Shown here piece after piece: positions 8,371 to 16,763 of a stretch of DNA of 64,000 nt. The number at the start of each line of letters is the position of its first letter. The stretch's first letter is position 1. Made by a program: the position numbers and the translations under genes. Under the pieces are notes generated by a model that saw only the letters and a list, made by a program, of their open reading frames with translations, ran no database searches and had not been told where the DNA came from. Origin of the DNA: Candidatus Gastranaerophilales bacterium (GTDB taxonomy: Bacteria > Cyanobacteriota > Vampirovibrionia > Gastranaerophilales > Gastranaerophilaceae); the NCBI GenBank assembly GCA_944325525.1, contig CALVAK010000001.1:124001-188000 (forward strand). The letters are read 5' to 3'.

Positions 8371-9716
8371 TTTGATTTTTTTGATTTGTATGTATTCATA
8401 AAGCCTGTATCAAAATTCCCGCTGATAAATATTTCATCTTCTATAAGTTCTTGATAAAACGGCAAAGTTGTTTTTACACCTGTTATAACATATTCTTTTA
8501 ACGCTCTATACATTCTTCTTCTTGCTTCTTCTCTGTTTGGTGCCCAGCAAATAACCTTGCTTATTAAAGAATCATAATAAGGAGGAATTTTATACCCTGA
8601 ATAAACGTGAGAATCAACTCTTACTCCGAATCCTCCAGGTTGAATGTATCCGTTAATTTCTCCCGGTGCGGGCAAAAAGTTTCTTTCGGGATCTTCAGCA
8701 TTTATACGGCATTCTATTGCGTGTCCTGAAAGTTTTATATCTTCTTGTTTGAATGATAACGGATTGCCTGCTGCAATATTTATTTGCTCTCTTACAATGT
8801 CTATACCTGAAATCATTTCAGTAACGCCGTGTTCCACTTGAAGACGGGTGTTCATTTCCATAAAATAGAAGTTTTTATCTTTATCAAGTAAAAATTCTAT
8901 AGTTCCGACGCCTTCATAATTTGCAGCTTTTGCTGCTTTAACTGCAGCATCGCCAAGTTTCTTTCGGATGTCTTCCGATACAGCAGGAGATGGTGCTTCT
9001 TCCACAAGTTTTTGATGTCTTCTCTGAATAGAACAGTCTCTTTCTCCTAAATGAATAACATTTCCAAATTTGTCAGCTATAATTTGAACTTCTATATGTC
9101 TTGGATTTACAAGATATTTTTCAAGGTATACATCTGGATTGCCAAAAAACTTTTCAGCTTCTTGTCTGCATAAAGTTATATTTTGTTCCAGTTCTGTTTC
9201 ATTATTGGCAACTCTCATTCCTTTTCCGCCGCCGCCTGCCGTAGCTTTAACAATAACAGGATAGCCGAATTTTTTTGCCGCTTCTTTTGCTTCTTTTATA
9301 TCTGTTATAATTCCTGTTCCGGGGGTAATAGGAACACCGCTTGCAATCATTGTTTTTCTTGCTGTTGCCTTATCACCCATTAATTCCATAGATTTTGGTG
9401 ATGGACCTATAAATTTAATGTTATGTTCTTTACATATTTCAGCAAAGTCGGCTCTTTCAGACATAAACCCGTAACCCGGGTGTATTGCATCGGCTCCGGA
9501 TATTAATGCCGCCGAGATAATTGCCGGTATATTTAAATAACTGGCTGAACTTTCATTAGGTCCTATACAATATGCTTCTGTAGCAAGACTTACGTGCAAA
9601 GAATCTGCATCTGCCTGTGAAAATACCGCTACTGTTGGAATCCCTATTTCTCTGCACGCTCTTATTATTCTTACTGCTATCTCACCTCTATTTGCAATTA
9701 ATACTTTTTTAAACAT
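8367..9716 (-). CDS. accC: Acetyl-CoA carboxylase, biotin carboxylase subunit
   Basis: ATP-dependent carboxylation of biotin on AccB, the first half-reaction of fatty acid synthesis. At 449 residues it has the full domain set: N-terminal KVLIANRGEIAVRIIRACRE, glycine-rich ATP loop TAGGGGKGMRV, and the metal/ATP site MEMNTRLQVEH. The residue after QVEH is Gly (EHGVTEM), whereas Pro is usual in acetyl-CoA carboxylases; otherwise the motifs are intact. It lies 12 nt downstream of accB. The carboxyltransferase genes accA and accD are not in the window. Confidence 0.96.
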   Translation of the reverse strand: MFKKVLIANRGEIAVRIIRACREIGIPTVAVFSQADADSLHVSLATEAYCIGPNESSASYLNIPAIISAALISGADAIHPGYGFMSERADFAEICKEHNIKFIGPSPKSMELMGDKATARKTMIASGVPITPGTGIITDIKEAKEAAKKFGYPVIVKATAGGGGKGMRVANNETELEQNITLCRQEAEKFFGNPDVYLEKYLVNPRHIEVQIIADKFGNVIHLGERDCSIQRRHQKLVEEAPSPAVSEDIRKKLGDAAVKAAKAANYEGVGTIEFLLDKDKNFYFMEMNTRLQVEHGVTEMISGIDIVREQINIAAGNPLSFKQEDIKLSGHAIECRINAEDPERNFLPAPGEINGYIQPGGFGVRVDSHVYSGYKIPPYYDSLISKVICWAPNREEARRRMYRALKEYVITGVKTTLPFYQELIEDEIFISGNFDTGFMNTYKSKKSN

Positions 9717-9728
9717 ATATATTTTCCG

Positions 9729-10187
9729 TTATTTCTCTTCTACATACATAATAACCTGTCCGTATTCAACAGGCTGACCGTCTTCTATACAAATTTCGGC
9801 AATCTTACCCGAAAAATTAGATGTGATTTTGTTCATAAGTTTGATGGTTTCTATTATACATATAACCTGACCTTCTTTTATTTCATCTCCCACATTAACA
9901 AAAGGTTTTTCGTCAGGTGACGGCTTTGCAAAGTATAATCCTATCATATTTGATACAATGGGAGTAAGTTTCTTCTTTTCTTCCTCTTGTTGCTCTGTTT
10001 CTGGCTGAGGTATATTTTCTTCTGTAATACAGTAGTCAGATTCTTCTTTCTCTTTTATTACAGGTTTATATCCGCTGTCTTTTATTACCAGAGATTTATT
10101 ATTATCTTCAAGTATTATCTCTGTTATTTCATTATTTCTCATAATATCGATTACTTTTTCAATGTAATCAGGTTCAAATTCTTTCAT
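9729..10187 (-). CDS. accB: Biotin carboxyl carrier protein of acetyl-CoA carboxylase
   Basis: A 152-residue carrier that shuttles CO2 on biotin between AccC and the carboxyltransferase. The N-terminal helix region (1-45) is followed by an acidic linker (about 46-75) and the biotinyl domain. The biotinylation site reads ETIKLMN (Lys116), not the usual E-A/S-M-K-x-M-N: the Met before the lysine is Ile. The thumb region and the strands after it look normal. First gene of the accBC operon, with a good promoter 70-98 nt upstream. Confidence 0.93.
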   Translation of the reverse strand: MKEFEPDYIEKVIDIMRNNEITEIILEDNNKSLVIKDSGYKPVIKEKEESDYCITEENIPQPETEQQEEEKKKLTPIVSNMIGLYFAKPSPDEKPFVNVGDEIKEGQVICIIETIKLMNKITSNFSGKIAEICIEDGQPVEYGQVIMYVEEK

Positions 10188-10256
10188 ACAATCCCTTTTA
10201 AAAGCTAGACTTTTTGCAAAAATACAAAAACATATATACTATATAAGACTTTATTT

Positions 10257-10285
10257 ATTTTATCCCCGAAATAATTATGAGTCAA
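10257..10285 (-). promoter_or_regulatory. Sigma-70 promoter of accBC
   Basis: On the minus strand TTGACT (10280-10285) and TAAAAT (10257-10262) are separated by exactly 17 bp. The predicted transcript has a ~60-nt leader before the accB ATG. Confidence 0.65.
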
Positions 10286-10327
10286 GCAAGGTATATGTCT
10301 ATCGTTAAGTCAACTTATTATATGATG

Positions 10328-10359
10328 AAAGAGATTATAATTTTGTATATAATCTCTTT
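10328..10359. repeat. 12-bp inverted repeat upstream of small gene
   Basis: A perfect 12-bp inverted repeat (10328-10339 with 10348-10359, 8-nt loop) ends 24 nt before the ATG of the 85-residue gene. Neither strand has a T-run after it, so it does not look like an intrinsic terminator. It could be an operator or an RNA hairpin in the leader. Confidence 0.6.
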
Positions 10360-10383
10360 GTATAAAAAAATATAAGGACAATA

Positions 10384-10641
10384 ATGCTTCCAATAGTAAC
10401 ACCAGAACAATCATCATTATGCTTTGCAGAAATCTTTCAGGATGTACATGCCTGGAGAAAAAAAATGATTCATTACATAAAAGATGAAAATCCTGAGATA
10501 AATTCAGCAATAATTGAGGCTGCACAAAATACGGATTTAGATCCCAAAGCTGTAGCTTTAGGTGCATATATGACATACGTACTTCTTGAAACTGCATTTA
10601 AAGAAGAACAGGGACAGCAGGTTTTTACGCTTGATGAATAA
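10384..10641 (+). CDS. Small conserved-looking protein of unknown function
   Basis: An 85-residue soluble acidic protein. ATG follows a good AAGGA site at 5-nt spacing, and codon use matches neighbours, which supports it over the overlapping reading frame on the other strand. Predicted to be mainly helical (AEIFQDVHAWRKKMIHYI, AIIEAAQNTDLDPKAVALGAYM). I do not recognise the family. It is a single gene, divergent from accBC and abutting the converging gene at 10642, preceded by a 12-bp inverted repeat. Confidence 0.65.
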   Translation: MLPIVTPEQSSLCFAEIFQDVHAWRKKMIHYIKDENPEINSAIIEAAQNTDLDPKAVALGAYMTYVLLETAFKEEQGQQVFTLDE

Positions 10642-10995
10642 TTAATTGATAATTTTTATTTTATAATTTTGAATCTGTTCTTTATTTATTATCTTTTTTT
10701 GGTTTTCAAGGTTATTTTTTACGGCAAAAATCCAGCCGTGTTTTGCATTTACAAATAGATAAAAGGCAGCTTCACTTGCAAGCAACCTTTCGACATTGTC
10801 AATTAAAAGTTCTCCTTTGTCAGATAATTCAAAAATCGTAAATGAAAGAGGCGATGATATACTGCTTTCAATGTATGCATCATATTTTATCTTATTTATT
10901 CTAGTTGTATCTTTTATTAAATTTGCATCTTTAAAAGTAGTAATATTTCTATATAAAAAAGTAATTATATCTTCAAGATTACCGTATTGATTCAT
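10642..10995 (-). CDS. Hypothetical protein co-translated with the GGDEF/HD-GYP gene
   Basis: A 117-residue soluble protein that I do not recognise. Mixed alpha/beta composition; a segment near the middle (LSFTIFELSDKGELLID) looks like a beta hairpin, and the tail is lysine/isoleucine rich. Its ATG lies inside the 3' end of the cyclic-di-GMP-type gene (17-nt overlap), so translation is probably coupled and it may act in the same signalling pathway. That link is inferred from position only. Confidence 0.6.
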   Translation of the reverse strand: MNQYGNLEDIITFLYRNITTFKDANLIKDTTRINKIKYDAYIESSISSPLSFTIFELSDKGELLIDNVERLLASEAAFYLFVNAKHGWIFAVKNNLENQKKIINKEQIQNYKIKIIN

Positions 10996-12889
10996 TTTTT
11001 ACCACATATATAAAATCGTCTACAAGCTGTTTATTCCACTGTCTACCTGACTCGCTTTTAATAATTTCAACAATTTCGTCAATGTTATATGCGTGTCTGT
11101 ATGGTCTATCCTGTGTCATTGCATAGAAAGCATCAACAAGCAAAACAATTTGAGATGTAACTGGAATTTCAATTCCGGACTTTTTTCCTGGATAACCGTT
11201 TCCATCCCAATTTTCGTGGTGGTTTTCTATTATTGGAATAACATCTTGAATGTTTGAAATAGGTTTTAAAATTTCTCTTGCTGCAATAACAGGATGCTGT
11301 TTTATTATATCCTTTTCTTCTGGAGTCAAAGGTTCTTTTTTATTAAGAATTTTTTCCGGAATCATTATATTGCCGATATCATATAATAATATTGCTAATT
11401 TTAATTTGTCTATTTCTTCTTTAGGTAAATCAAGCTTTTTCGCAAGCATTACAGCCAATATAATTTTGGATTTTGTTGTTCCGGTTTTATACATCTGATT
11501 ATATGTCTGTGAAATAATGTCAACAATAGAATATAAAATATCTTTTGAGTTTTTATCTTCTACTTTAATTTTATTTAATTTTGAGTATATGGTTTTAGCT
11601 GTTTCTTCACTTACAGGTATACGCTTTTTAGCAAGAATATCCATAAATGTGTCAACGGCAATTTGCTGCCAGTTAACTTCTGTTTGCTGCTGTGCAATTT
11701 GAACTTGATTTCTTCCGTTCAATTTTGCTTTATACATTGCCTGATCGGCAAGTTCTATTAATTCATCTATTCTGTCAGAATGTTCCAGAAAAGTTGCAAC
11801 ACCGATACTAGCAGTAATCCCGCCAATTGTGTCGAGGACCTGATTTTCTATAGATTTTCTGATTCTTTCTGCGGCGATTGCAGCTCCTTTTGAATCAACA
11901 CCGGGTAATAACAAGTTAAATTCTTCTCCGCCAATTCTTGCCGGAATATCAATAGACCTTGCTTCCTTTTTTAAAACATTTGCAATTGTTTTAATGGCAA
12001 GATCGCCAAACTGATGTCCGTATGTATCATTTATTTTCTTTAAGAAATCCAAATCCATTGATATTAAAGAAAATGGTTGTTTTAATCTTAAAGATCTTTC
12101 TGCTTCTTTAATAATATTGTCTTCAAAATATCTGCGGTTAAAAATACCTGTAAGAGGATCTGTTATTGCCTGTTTCTTTACTTCTTCGAACAGTCCCGCA
12201 ACTGTTATTGCAAGTTCAATTTGATTTGCGAATAAAGAAAGAAAATTAATTTCTGTATCTGTTATACCGTCTCTTTCTGAGGTTACGACTACACATCCGA
12301 AATATTTATTTGCATTATGCAATGGAACAATGGAAAGGGTTTTTGATTTTATTAAAGCCATAACTTCTTTAAACTCTTCTTCTTTAAGCGAAGGGAAAAA
12401 CATTTGCATAGAACCTGTTAAATCAGGAGTTGAATATATTTTCTTTTCCTTTATGGCTTTTGCAATAATAGAATTTTCCAGATAAGGTATTTTATAAGAG
12501 TTTATAGGTTCTTTTATAAAATTGAAAGCTTTTGATACACTCGGGTTTAGTGATGATGATTTTACCGTAAGATAACTTGTTTGTTCATCTTCATTTACCA
12601 ATTGCAGTATTCCTACAAAATGATATCCCATATCTTCGTGGAGAATACTTACTATTTTATCGAGCATACTGGATAATGGCTGGGAAGAGTTCATCATATC
12701 CCAGACACTATTAAGTGTTAGAATTGTTTGATTGGCTTGTTCAAGTTCTTTTGTTCTTGCGGCAATTTCTTCTTCCAGTGCAATGTTTTTTGCATATACA
12801 TCTGCAAAATCTTTACCTTTTAAGTATATAGAACCGTCTATTTTATTAATCAGTCCAAGTATATCTTTAACGCCGGAGAATATATTCAC
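10979..12889 (-). CDS. GAF-GGDEF-HD-GYP signalling protein with degenerate HD site
   Basis: A 636-residue soluble signalling protein. Order: coiled coil (about 33-60), GAF-like sensor (about 65-235), GGDEF domain (about 240-400) and HD-GYP domain (about 440-630). The diguanylate cyclase motif is GGEEF (320-324), with an RxxD inhibitory site five residues upstream (R311-D314), so cyclase activity is likely. In the HD-GYP domain the HD pair is Tyr503-Asp504 and the usual following Lys is Asn (LLYDIGNIMIP), while His532, HH557-558, GYP565-567 and Asp586 remain. The first histidine ligand is therefore missing, and phosphodiesterase activity is doubtful. GTG start with a weak GGA site. Confidence 0.9.
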   Translation of the reverse strand: MNIFSGVKDILGLINKIDGSIYLKGKDFADVYAKNIALEEEIAARTKELEQANQTILTLNSVWDMMNSSQPLSSMLDKIVSILHEDMGYHFVGILQLVNEDEQTSYLTVKSSSLNPSVSKAFNFIKEPINSYKIPYLENSIIAKAIKEKKIYSTPDLTGSMQMFFPSLKEEEFKEVMALIKSKTLSIVPLHNANKYFGCVVVTSERDGITDTEINFLSLFANQIELAITVAGLFEEVKKQAITDPLTGIFNRRYFEDNIIKEAERSLRLKQPFSLISMDLDFLKKINDTYGHQFGDLAIKTIANVLKKEARSIDIPARIGGEEFNLLLPGVDSKGAAIAAERIRKSIENQVLDTIGGITASIGVATFLEHSDRIDELIELADQAMYKAKLNGRNQVQIAQQQTEVNWQQIAVDTFMDILAKKRIPVSEETAKTIYSKLNKIKVEDKNSKDILYSIVDIISQTYNQMYKTGTTKSKIILAVMLAKKLDLPKEEIDKLKLAILLYDIGNIMIPEKILNKKEPLTPEEKDIIKQHPVIAAREILKPISNIQDVIPIIENHHENWDGNGYPGKKSGIEIPVTSQIVLLVDAFYAMTQDRPYRHAYNIDEIVEIIKSESGRQWNKQLVDDFIYVVKNESIR

Positions 12890-12935
12890 TTATTTAAAAT
12901 CCAGTAATTCTTATCATAAGTATTATATACCCATT

Positions 12936-14009
12936 TTAATTTTGTTGTAAAACTTTTTTTACAATATTTATAATTTTCTGCGGTTGTATTTTTGTTCTGC
13001 ACATATTTAAATTATCTTTTTTTCTGCATTTTTTTTTCATACAAGGTGAGCATTGTAAATCGGCGGAAACAGAATAATATTTATCTCCGTATGGAGCGGT
13101 TCTCTTTGCTGATGTTGCAAAAAATAAAGATACAATGTACGGGGATTGTATTGCCCAGCCGATATGTAAGCTGCCGGAATCGGGGCTTATTATAATATCG
13201 GCATGTTTATATATTAAAACAAGATCACTTAATGTTGTTAATCCTGCTAAATTAATAATTTTATTTTTATCGGGAATGTTTTTTAATATGGTGTCTATAT
13301 ATTTTTTTTCTGTTTCTGCTGCAGTTATAATTATGTTATATTCATTCTTAAATTCATTTATAATACAGCTCCAGCCTTCTATTGTCCAGTGTTTGTTCTC
13401 CCATGTTGTTACCGGAGCAAGTATGATAGTTTTTTTTGATTTATCCAGATTGTTTATTATTTCTTTTATATATTGAGAATATTCTTTTGATAAATCAGGC
13501 AGTACAAATTTTGGTTCAATATCTTTACATCCGAGATATTTTGCTATTTCTAAGGTCCTTTTTACAACGTGGAAGTTAATATCAAATTGTTTTCTTCCTG
13601 TTTTAATTATTTCATTCGCAAAAAATCCCGAAAACTCCCTGCCGTTATCAAGAGTAATTTTTCTTTTTCCGCCTGATAATCCCAGTATGACGGCACTTTT
13701 TAAAAGCTGCTGTGTGTCAATAACAATGTCATATTTTTCTTTTCTTATTTTTCTTATTGTTAAAATATATTCGATGAAATTTCTAAGTTTATCTTTTATT
13801 TTCCCTTGTTTGTTTCTTTTTAATTCATAGGAATTGTCAATCAAAGGATTGTTAATGATGAATTTAGATGCTTTATCCTCAACAATCCAGTCAAGTTGTA
13901 TATCGGGATATTGCTTTTTTAATGCAGCAGCCAACGGCAGTGTGTGAATGGTATCTCCCAGGGCACTTAATCTTATTATTAATACTTTTTTAAAACTTCC
14001 TTTATCCAT
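12936..14009 (-). CDS. Glycosyltransferase family 9, heptosyltransferase-like
   Basis: A 357-residue GT-B enzyme of the ADP-heptose:LPS heptosyltransferase family. The N-terminal motif is LIIRLSALGDTIHTLPLAAALK, typical of WaaC/RfaF-type proteins. The C-terminal nucleotide-sugar domain has ILAPVTTWENKHWTIEGW and the donor-site SPDSGSLHIGWA. A cysteine-rich segment near the end (LQCSPCMKKKC) is common in this family. It implies an LPS or related core sugar and so an outer membrane. No other LPS gene is adjacent, and the exact acceptor is unknown. Confidence 0.88.
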   Translation of the reverse strand: MDKGSFKKVLIIRLSALGDTIHTLPLAAALKKQYPDIQLDWIVEDKASKFIINNPLIDNSYELKRNKQGKIKDKLRNFIEYILTIRKIRKEKYDIVIDTQQLLKSAVILGLSGGKRKITLDNGREFSGFFANEIIKTGRKQFDINFHVVKRTLEIAKYLGCKDIEPKFVLPDLSKEYSQYIKEIINNLDKSKKTIILAPVTTWENKHWTIEGWSCIINEFKNEYNIIITAAETEKKYIDTILKNIPDKNKIINLAGLTTLSDLVLIYKHADIIISPDSGSLHIGWAIQSPYIVSLFFATSAKRTAPYGDKYYSVSADLQCSPCMKKKCRKKDNLNMCRTKIQPQKIINIVKKVLQQN

Positions 14010-14225
14010 TATTTTTCTTTTTACAGTATTTTATACCAAATTAAGTATATCAAAGTTTTTATTTGTTTTATTTAAATTTATAAAAATACAATAAAAGTTT
14101 ACATTTTAATCAAGTTTTTAAACTTTTTGGGGGAATTCTTTTATTTGAAAATTTATTATTATTATTTTGTCAGAAAGAAATGGTTTTATCTGCATAAATA
14201 AGACAATTTAGGATTAGTTAATAAT

Positions 14226-14468
14226 ATGAACGAAAAAAAAACAGAAGAAATAAAAGAATTAATTCAAACGTGTAAGATGAGATTAAAAACAATTCAACCG
14301 CATTTATCAGATGAAAAGCATGCTTTGAATGAATCATTCAATAAACTTCTTATAGAAAAAGCTGTATTACGTGATAAATTATTACACAAAAGAACATCTT
14401 TCCTTGAAAAACTCATAAAAAAAGTAAATAAAAATAAAAAAGAATTAATTTGTGATTTTTTTAACTAA
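14226..14468 (+). CDS. Small charged helical protein, unknown
   Basis: An 80-residue protein very rich in Lys, Glu and Leu, probably one or two long helices with coiled-coil character. It starts at ATG after a weak GGATTAG site similar to that of nrdD. Its stop overlaps the fliR stop on the opposite strand by 4 nt (14465-14468). I do not recognise it. Position next to the flagellar export operon is on the opposite strand, so a functional link is not implied. Confidence 0.5.
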   Translation: MNEKKTEEIKELIQTCKMRLKTIQPHLSDEKHALNESFNKLLIEKAVLRDKLLHKRTSFLEKLIKKVNKNKKELICDFFN

Positions 14469-15247
14469 AAAATATTGGAAAAAGATAAAAAGAAATCACT
14501 GATAACATTGAATAAAGAAGGCATAATGAGTATCAGGATTGCGGCTCCTAGACAGGGTTTAAATAAAAAGCTCATTTGAAATACATTAACCTGAGGTGCT
14601 GTTTTAGAAATTATACCAAGAATGATATCCTGTCCGAGCGTTGCTATTAGAACCGGTGCTGCGATTTGAAGCCCTATATATAATACATTTGATGTTATTT
14701 TAACAAGGTAGGGCATATTTATAATTTCTTCCATGGGAATTGCATAAGCATATATTGGAAAAATTTCAAAAGTTCTGATAAAAGCATTAAAAGTCCAGTA
14801 TGCACCGCCTATCTCAAGAAATATAATCAATCCAAAAATACTGAAAATTCTGCCCATTATTGATATTTGCGAAGAAGTTGTAGGGTCCATTATTGTTGCT
14901 GAAGAAACACCCTGCTGCATATTAATCATATCTCCGCCGCTTTCAATAGCCTTTACAATACAATTTACTATAAATCCTAAAATGGCTCCGCATAGGAAAT
15001 TTACGACAATTGCATATATAATTGATACGTCAGAAGGCTGTGCTGCGGGTTTTAAAATCATTAGTATCATAATTGTTAAGATAAGGGCAAAACCAGTTTT
15101 TGCAATCATCGGAATTTCATTTCTTTGCAAAAAAGGAGCTGTTCTCATTAACCCTGCTACACGTGCGAAGACAGGAATGCCTGCGGAAATCACATTGTTC
15201 ATTTCCGGAAAATATTTTGGGAATTCATTTATAATTGTATCAAGCAT
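14465..15247 (-). CDS. fliR: Flagellar-type export apparatus protein FliR
   Basis: Integral membrane subunit of the type III export gate. The 260-residue product from ATG at 15247 (MLDTIINEF) is preferred over a frame-open extension of 13 residues because the preceding gene stops 1 nt upstream. Family features are the N-terminal PVFARVAGLMRTAPFL, the glycine/serine segment QQGVSSATIMDPTTSSQ, and the LPCTerminal APVLIATLGQDIILGIISKTAPQ-like region (pro-rich turn after KTAPQ). About six membrane segments. Last gene of the six-gene operon; flhB, the usual next gene, is absent here. Confidence 0.9.
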   Translation of the reverse strand: MLDTIINEFPKYFPEMNNVISAGIPVFARVAGLMRTAPFLQRNEIPMIAKTGFALILTIMILMILKPAAQPSDVSIIYAIVVNFLCGAILGFIVNCIVKAIESGGDMINMQQGVSSATIMDPTTSSQISIMGRIFSIFGLIIFLEIGGAYWTFNAFIRTFEIFPIYAYAIPMEEIINMPYLVKITSNVLYIGLQIAAPVLIATLGQDIILGIISKTAPQVNVFQMSFLFKPCLGAAILILIMPSLFNVISDFFLSFSNIF

Positions 15248-15248
15248 T

Positions 15249-15617
15249 TTATTTCTTTTCTTCACTATTATAAGCAGGCAAATCAATTTGTATCAGGTTA
15301 TCTTCTGTGTCCTGAAAAAGAGATCCTGTTATAAATCTGATTTTATGATTTTCATCCGCAGTAACTATATTTACATCGCAAACGCCGTTTTCTACAGCAT
15401 CTATAAATAGCTGCCTTTTATCATTGTTAATTGTTGTTATCGGTATAATATTAAGTATTTTTTTATTGGATATTTCTATTTTTTCAACTTTTGAATTCAT
15501 ATTTAATAAATACATATTCTTTTCTTTAAGATTGTAAACCGTAATATTATCTTGTTGTGCAAGACAAGAAGCAGTACAGAAAATAGAAATTATTATTAAA
15601 GTAAAAATCTTTTTCAT
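15249..15617 (-). CDS. Secreted small protein, pilus/secretin N-domain-like, between fliQ and fliR
   Basis: A 122-residue protein with an N-terminal signal peptide (MKKIFTLIIISIFCTASCLA, probable cleavage before QQD). The mature part is mostly beta: a repeat of short strands around KVEKIEISNKKILNIIP and VCDVNIVTADENHKIRF. It resembles the N-terminal domain found in pilus and type II/III secretins, but the match is weak and made by eye. It overlaps fliQ by 4 nt (ATGA) and abuts fliR, so it is made with the export gate. It may be a periplasmic partner of that apparatus (inference). Confidence 0.6.
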   Translation of the reverse strand: MKKIFTLIIISIFCTASCLAQQDNITVYNLKEKNMYLLNMNSKVEKIEISNKKILNIIPITTINNDKRQLFIDAVENGVCDVNIVTADENHKIRFITGSLFQDTEDNLIQIDLPAYNSEEKK

Positions 15618-16111
15618 CTTTTATTTTCCATTATTTTCTTTTCTTCAACAAGATTTGGTGTAGGAATATTGGTAGCACCGTTTCTCAGGAAATTAAATCT
15701 GTCTTTTTGGGTTATTCCCTGTGGTTTTACGGTGTTTTTTAAAATATGCTCCATAGGAATCATATCTTTTTTTGTATCGGTTTTCATTTCGTCAATGAAA
15801 GGTTTTGTATAGTTGTAATAATCAGACGGAAGTACAAATTCATCCGATTTTGGAATAACCTCAAAGGCAATTAATGCTCCCTCGTTAAATAAATTAGAAA
15901 GTAATTTTAGATATCCCACTCCTAAGATGATTATAACGAGGAATACAGCAAATATCTTCGGAGCAGCAGCAATTGTCTGTTCCTGAACCTGTGTTACGGC
16001 CTGTAAAATACCCACAATTAAACCGATTATTGCTGCCGTTAATACGCAGGGCATAGCAATCATTAACATTACCATAAGCCCTTTTGCAAAATATTCTATC
16101 AAAATATCCAT
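15614..16111 (-). CDS. fliQ: Flagellar-type export apparatus protein FliQ with C-terminal extension
   Basis: Small export-gate membrane protein with two transmembrane helices (about residues 10-37 and 52-75). The core matches FliQ: GLIVGILQAVTQVQEQT, APKIFAVFLVIIIL. FliQ is normally about 85-90 residues; here a hydrophilic extension of about 75 residues (90-165) follows, with several acidic and proline-containing stretches. The overlap with the next gene (ATGA at 15614-15617) and the in-frame spacing argue against a sequencing join, as no stop or frameshift is evident. The role of the tail is unknown. Confidence 0.9.
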   Translation of the reverse strand: MDILIEYFAKGLMVMLMIAMPCVLTAAIIGLIVGILQAVTQVQEQTIAAAPKIFAVFLVIIILGVGYLKLLSNLFNEGALIAFEVIPKSDEFVLPSDYYNYTKPFIDEMKTDTKKDMIPMEHILKNTVKPQGITQKDRFNFLRNGATNIPTPNLVEEKKIMENKR

Positions 16112-16120
16112 TTCAAATCC

Positions 16121-16762
16121 TTAGTTAAAGCTGCCTACTAATCCATTTACAATTAAGCTCCATCCGTCAACGGCAATAAAAATAAGCAGTTTAAACGGCA
16201 AAGATATGATTGTGGGCGATAACATAAACATACCCAGAGCAAGAAGTACATTTGCCACAATCAAGTCTAAAACAATAAATGGAACAAAAATTATAAAACT
16301 AATTTCAAATGCTGTTTTAAGTTCACTTAATATATAAGCCGGAGCAACCTCCCATATTGTAACATCTTCTATTGTCGCCGGTGCTTCTTTCCTTGTAAGC
16401 TGAACGAAAAATGCCAGATCTTTTTCTCTTGTTTGTTTAAGCATAAATTCTTTTAAGGGTTTAGACCCTTCAGAAATTGCAAGTACCATAGAACCCGATT
16501 CTTTATAGGGTTTTGAACCGACTTCATACATTTGCTGAAAAACAGGTCCCATAGTATAAAATGTCAAAATAATAGAAAGCCCCACAAGAATTATTGCCGG
16601 AGGAATCTGCTGTGCTCCCAGGGCTTGTTTTAAAAATCCGAAAACAATCGCATATCGCATGAAACTGGTCATACATACAAACATAAACGGCAGTAATGTG
16701 AATATTGCCATTACTGTCAGTAATTGTAAGACGGGATTTAAATCTCTTAATATCGTATCCAT
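16121..16762 (-). CDS. fliP: Flagellar-type export apparatus protein FliP
   Basis: A 213-residue membrane protein, core of the type III export gate. Motifs: TSFMRYAIVFGFLKQALGAQQIPP, FMLKQTREKDLAFF, SELKTAFEISF and SPTIISLPFKLL. The TREKDLAFF segment is closer to flagellar FliP than to injectisome SctR, although the short N-terminus without a cleavable signal is like SctR. It starts 1 nt after fliO and ends 9 nt before fliQ. Confidence 0.93.
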   Translation of the reverse strand: MDTILRDLNPVLQLLTVMAIFTLLPFMFVCMTSFMRYAIVFGFLKQALGAQQIPPAIILVGLSIILTFYTMGPVFQQMYEVGSKPYKESGSMVLAISEGSKPLKEFMLKQTREKDLAFFVQLTRKEAPATIEDVTIWEVAPAYILSELKTAFEISFIIFVPFIVLDLIVANVLLALGMFMLSPTIISLPFKLLIFIAVDGWSLIVNGLVGSFN

Positions 16763-16763
16763 T

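Noticed and set aside
10310..10597. 95-residue frame on the minus strand
   Set aside because: It overlaps the 85-residue plus-strand gene, which has a better ribosome site, start and composition.
14010..14225. Short A/T repeats upstream of the 80-residue gene
   Set aside because: Low-complexity AT-rich DNA with only weak self-complementarity; no convincing promoter or terminator.
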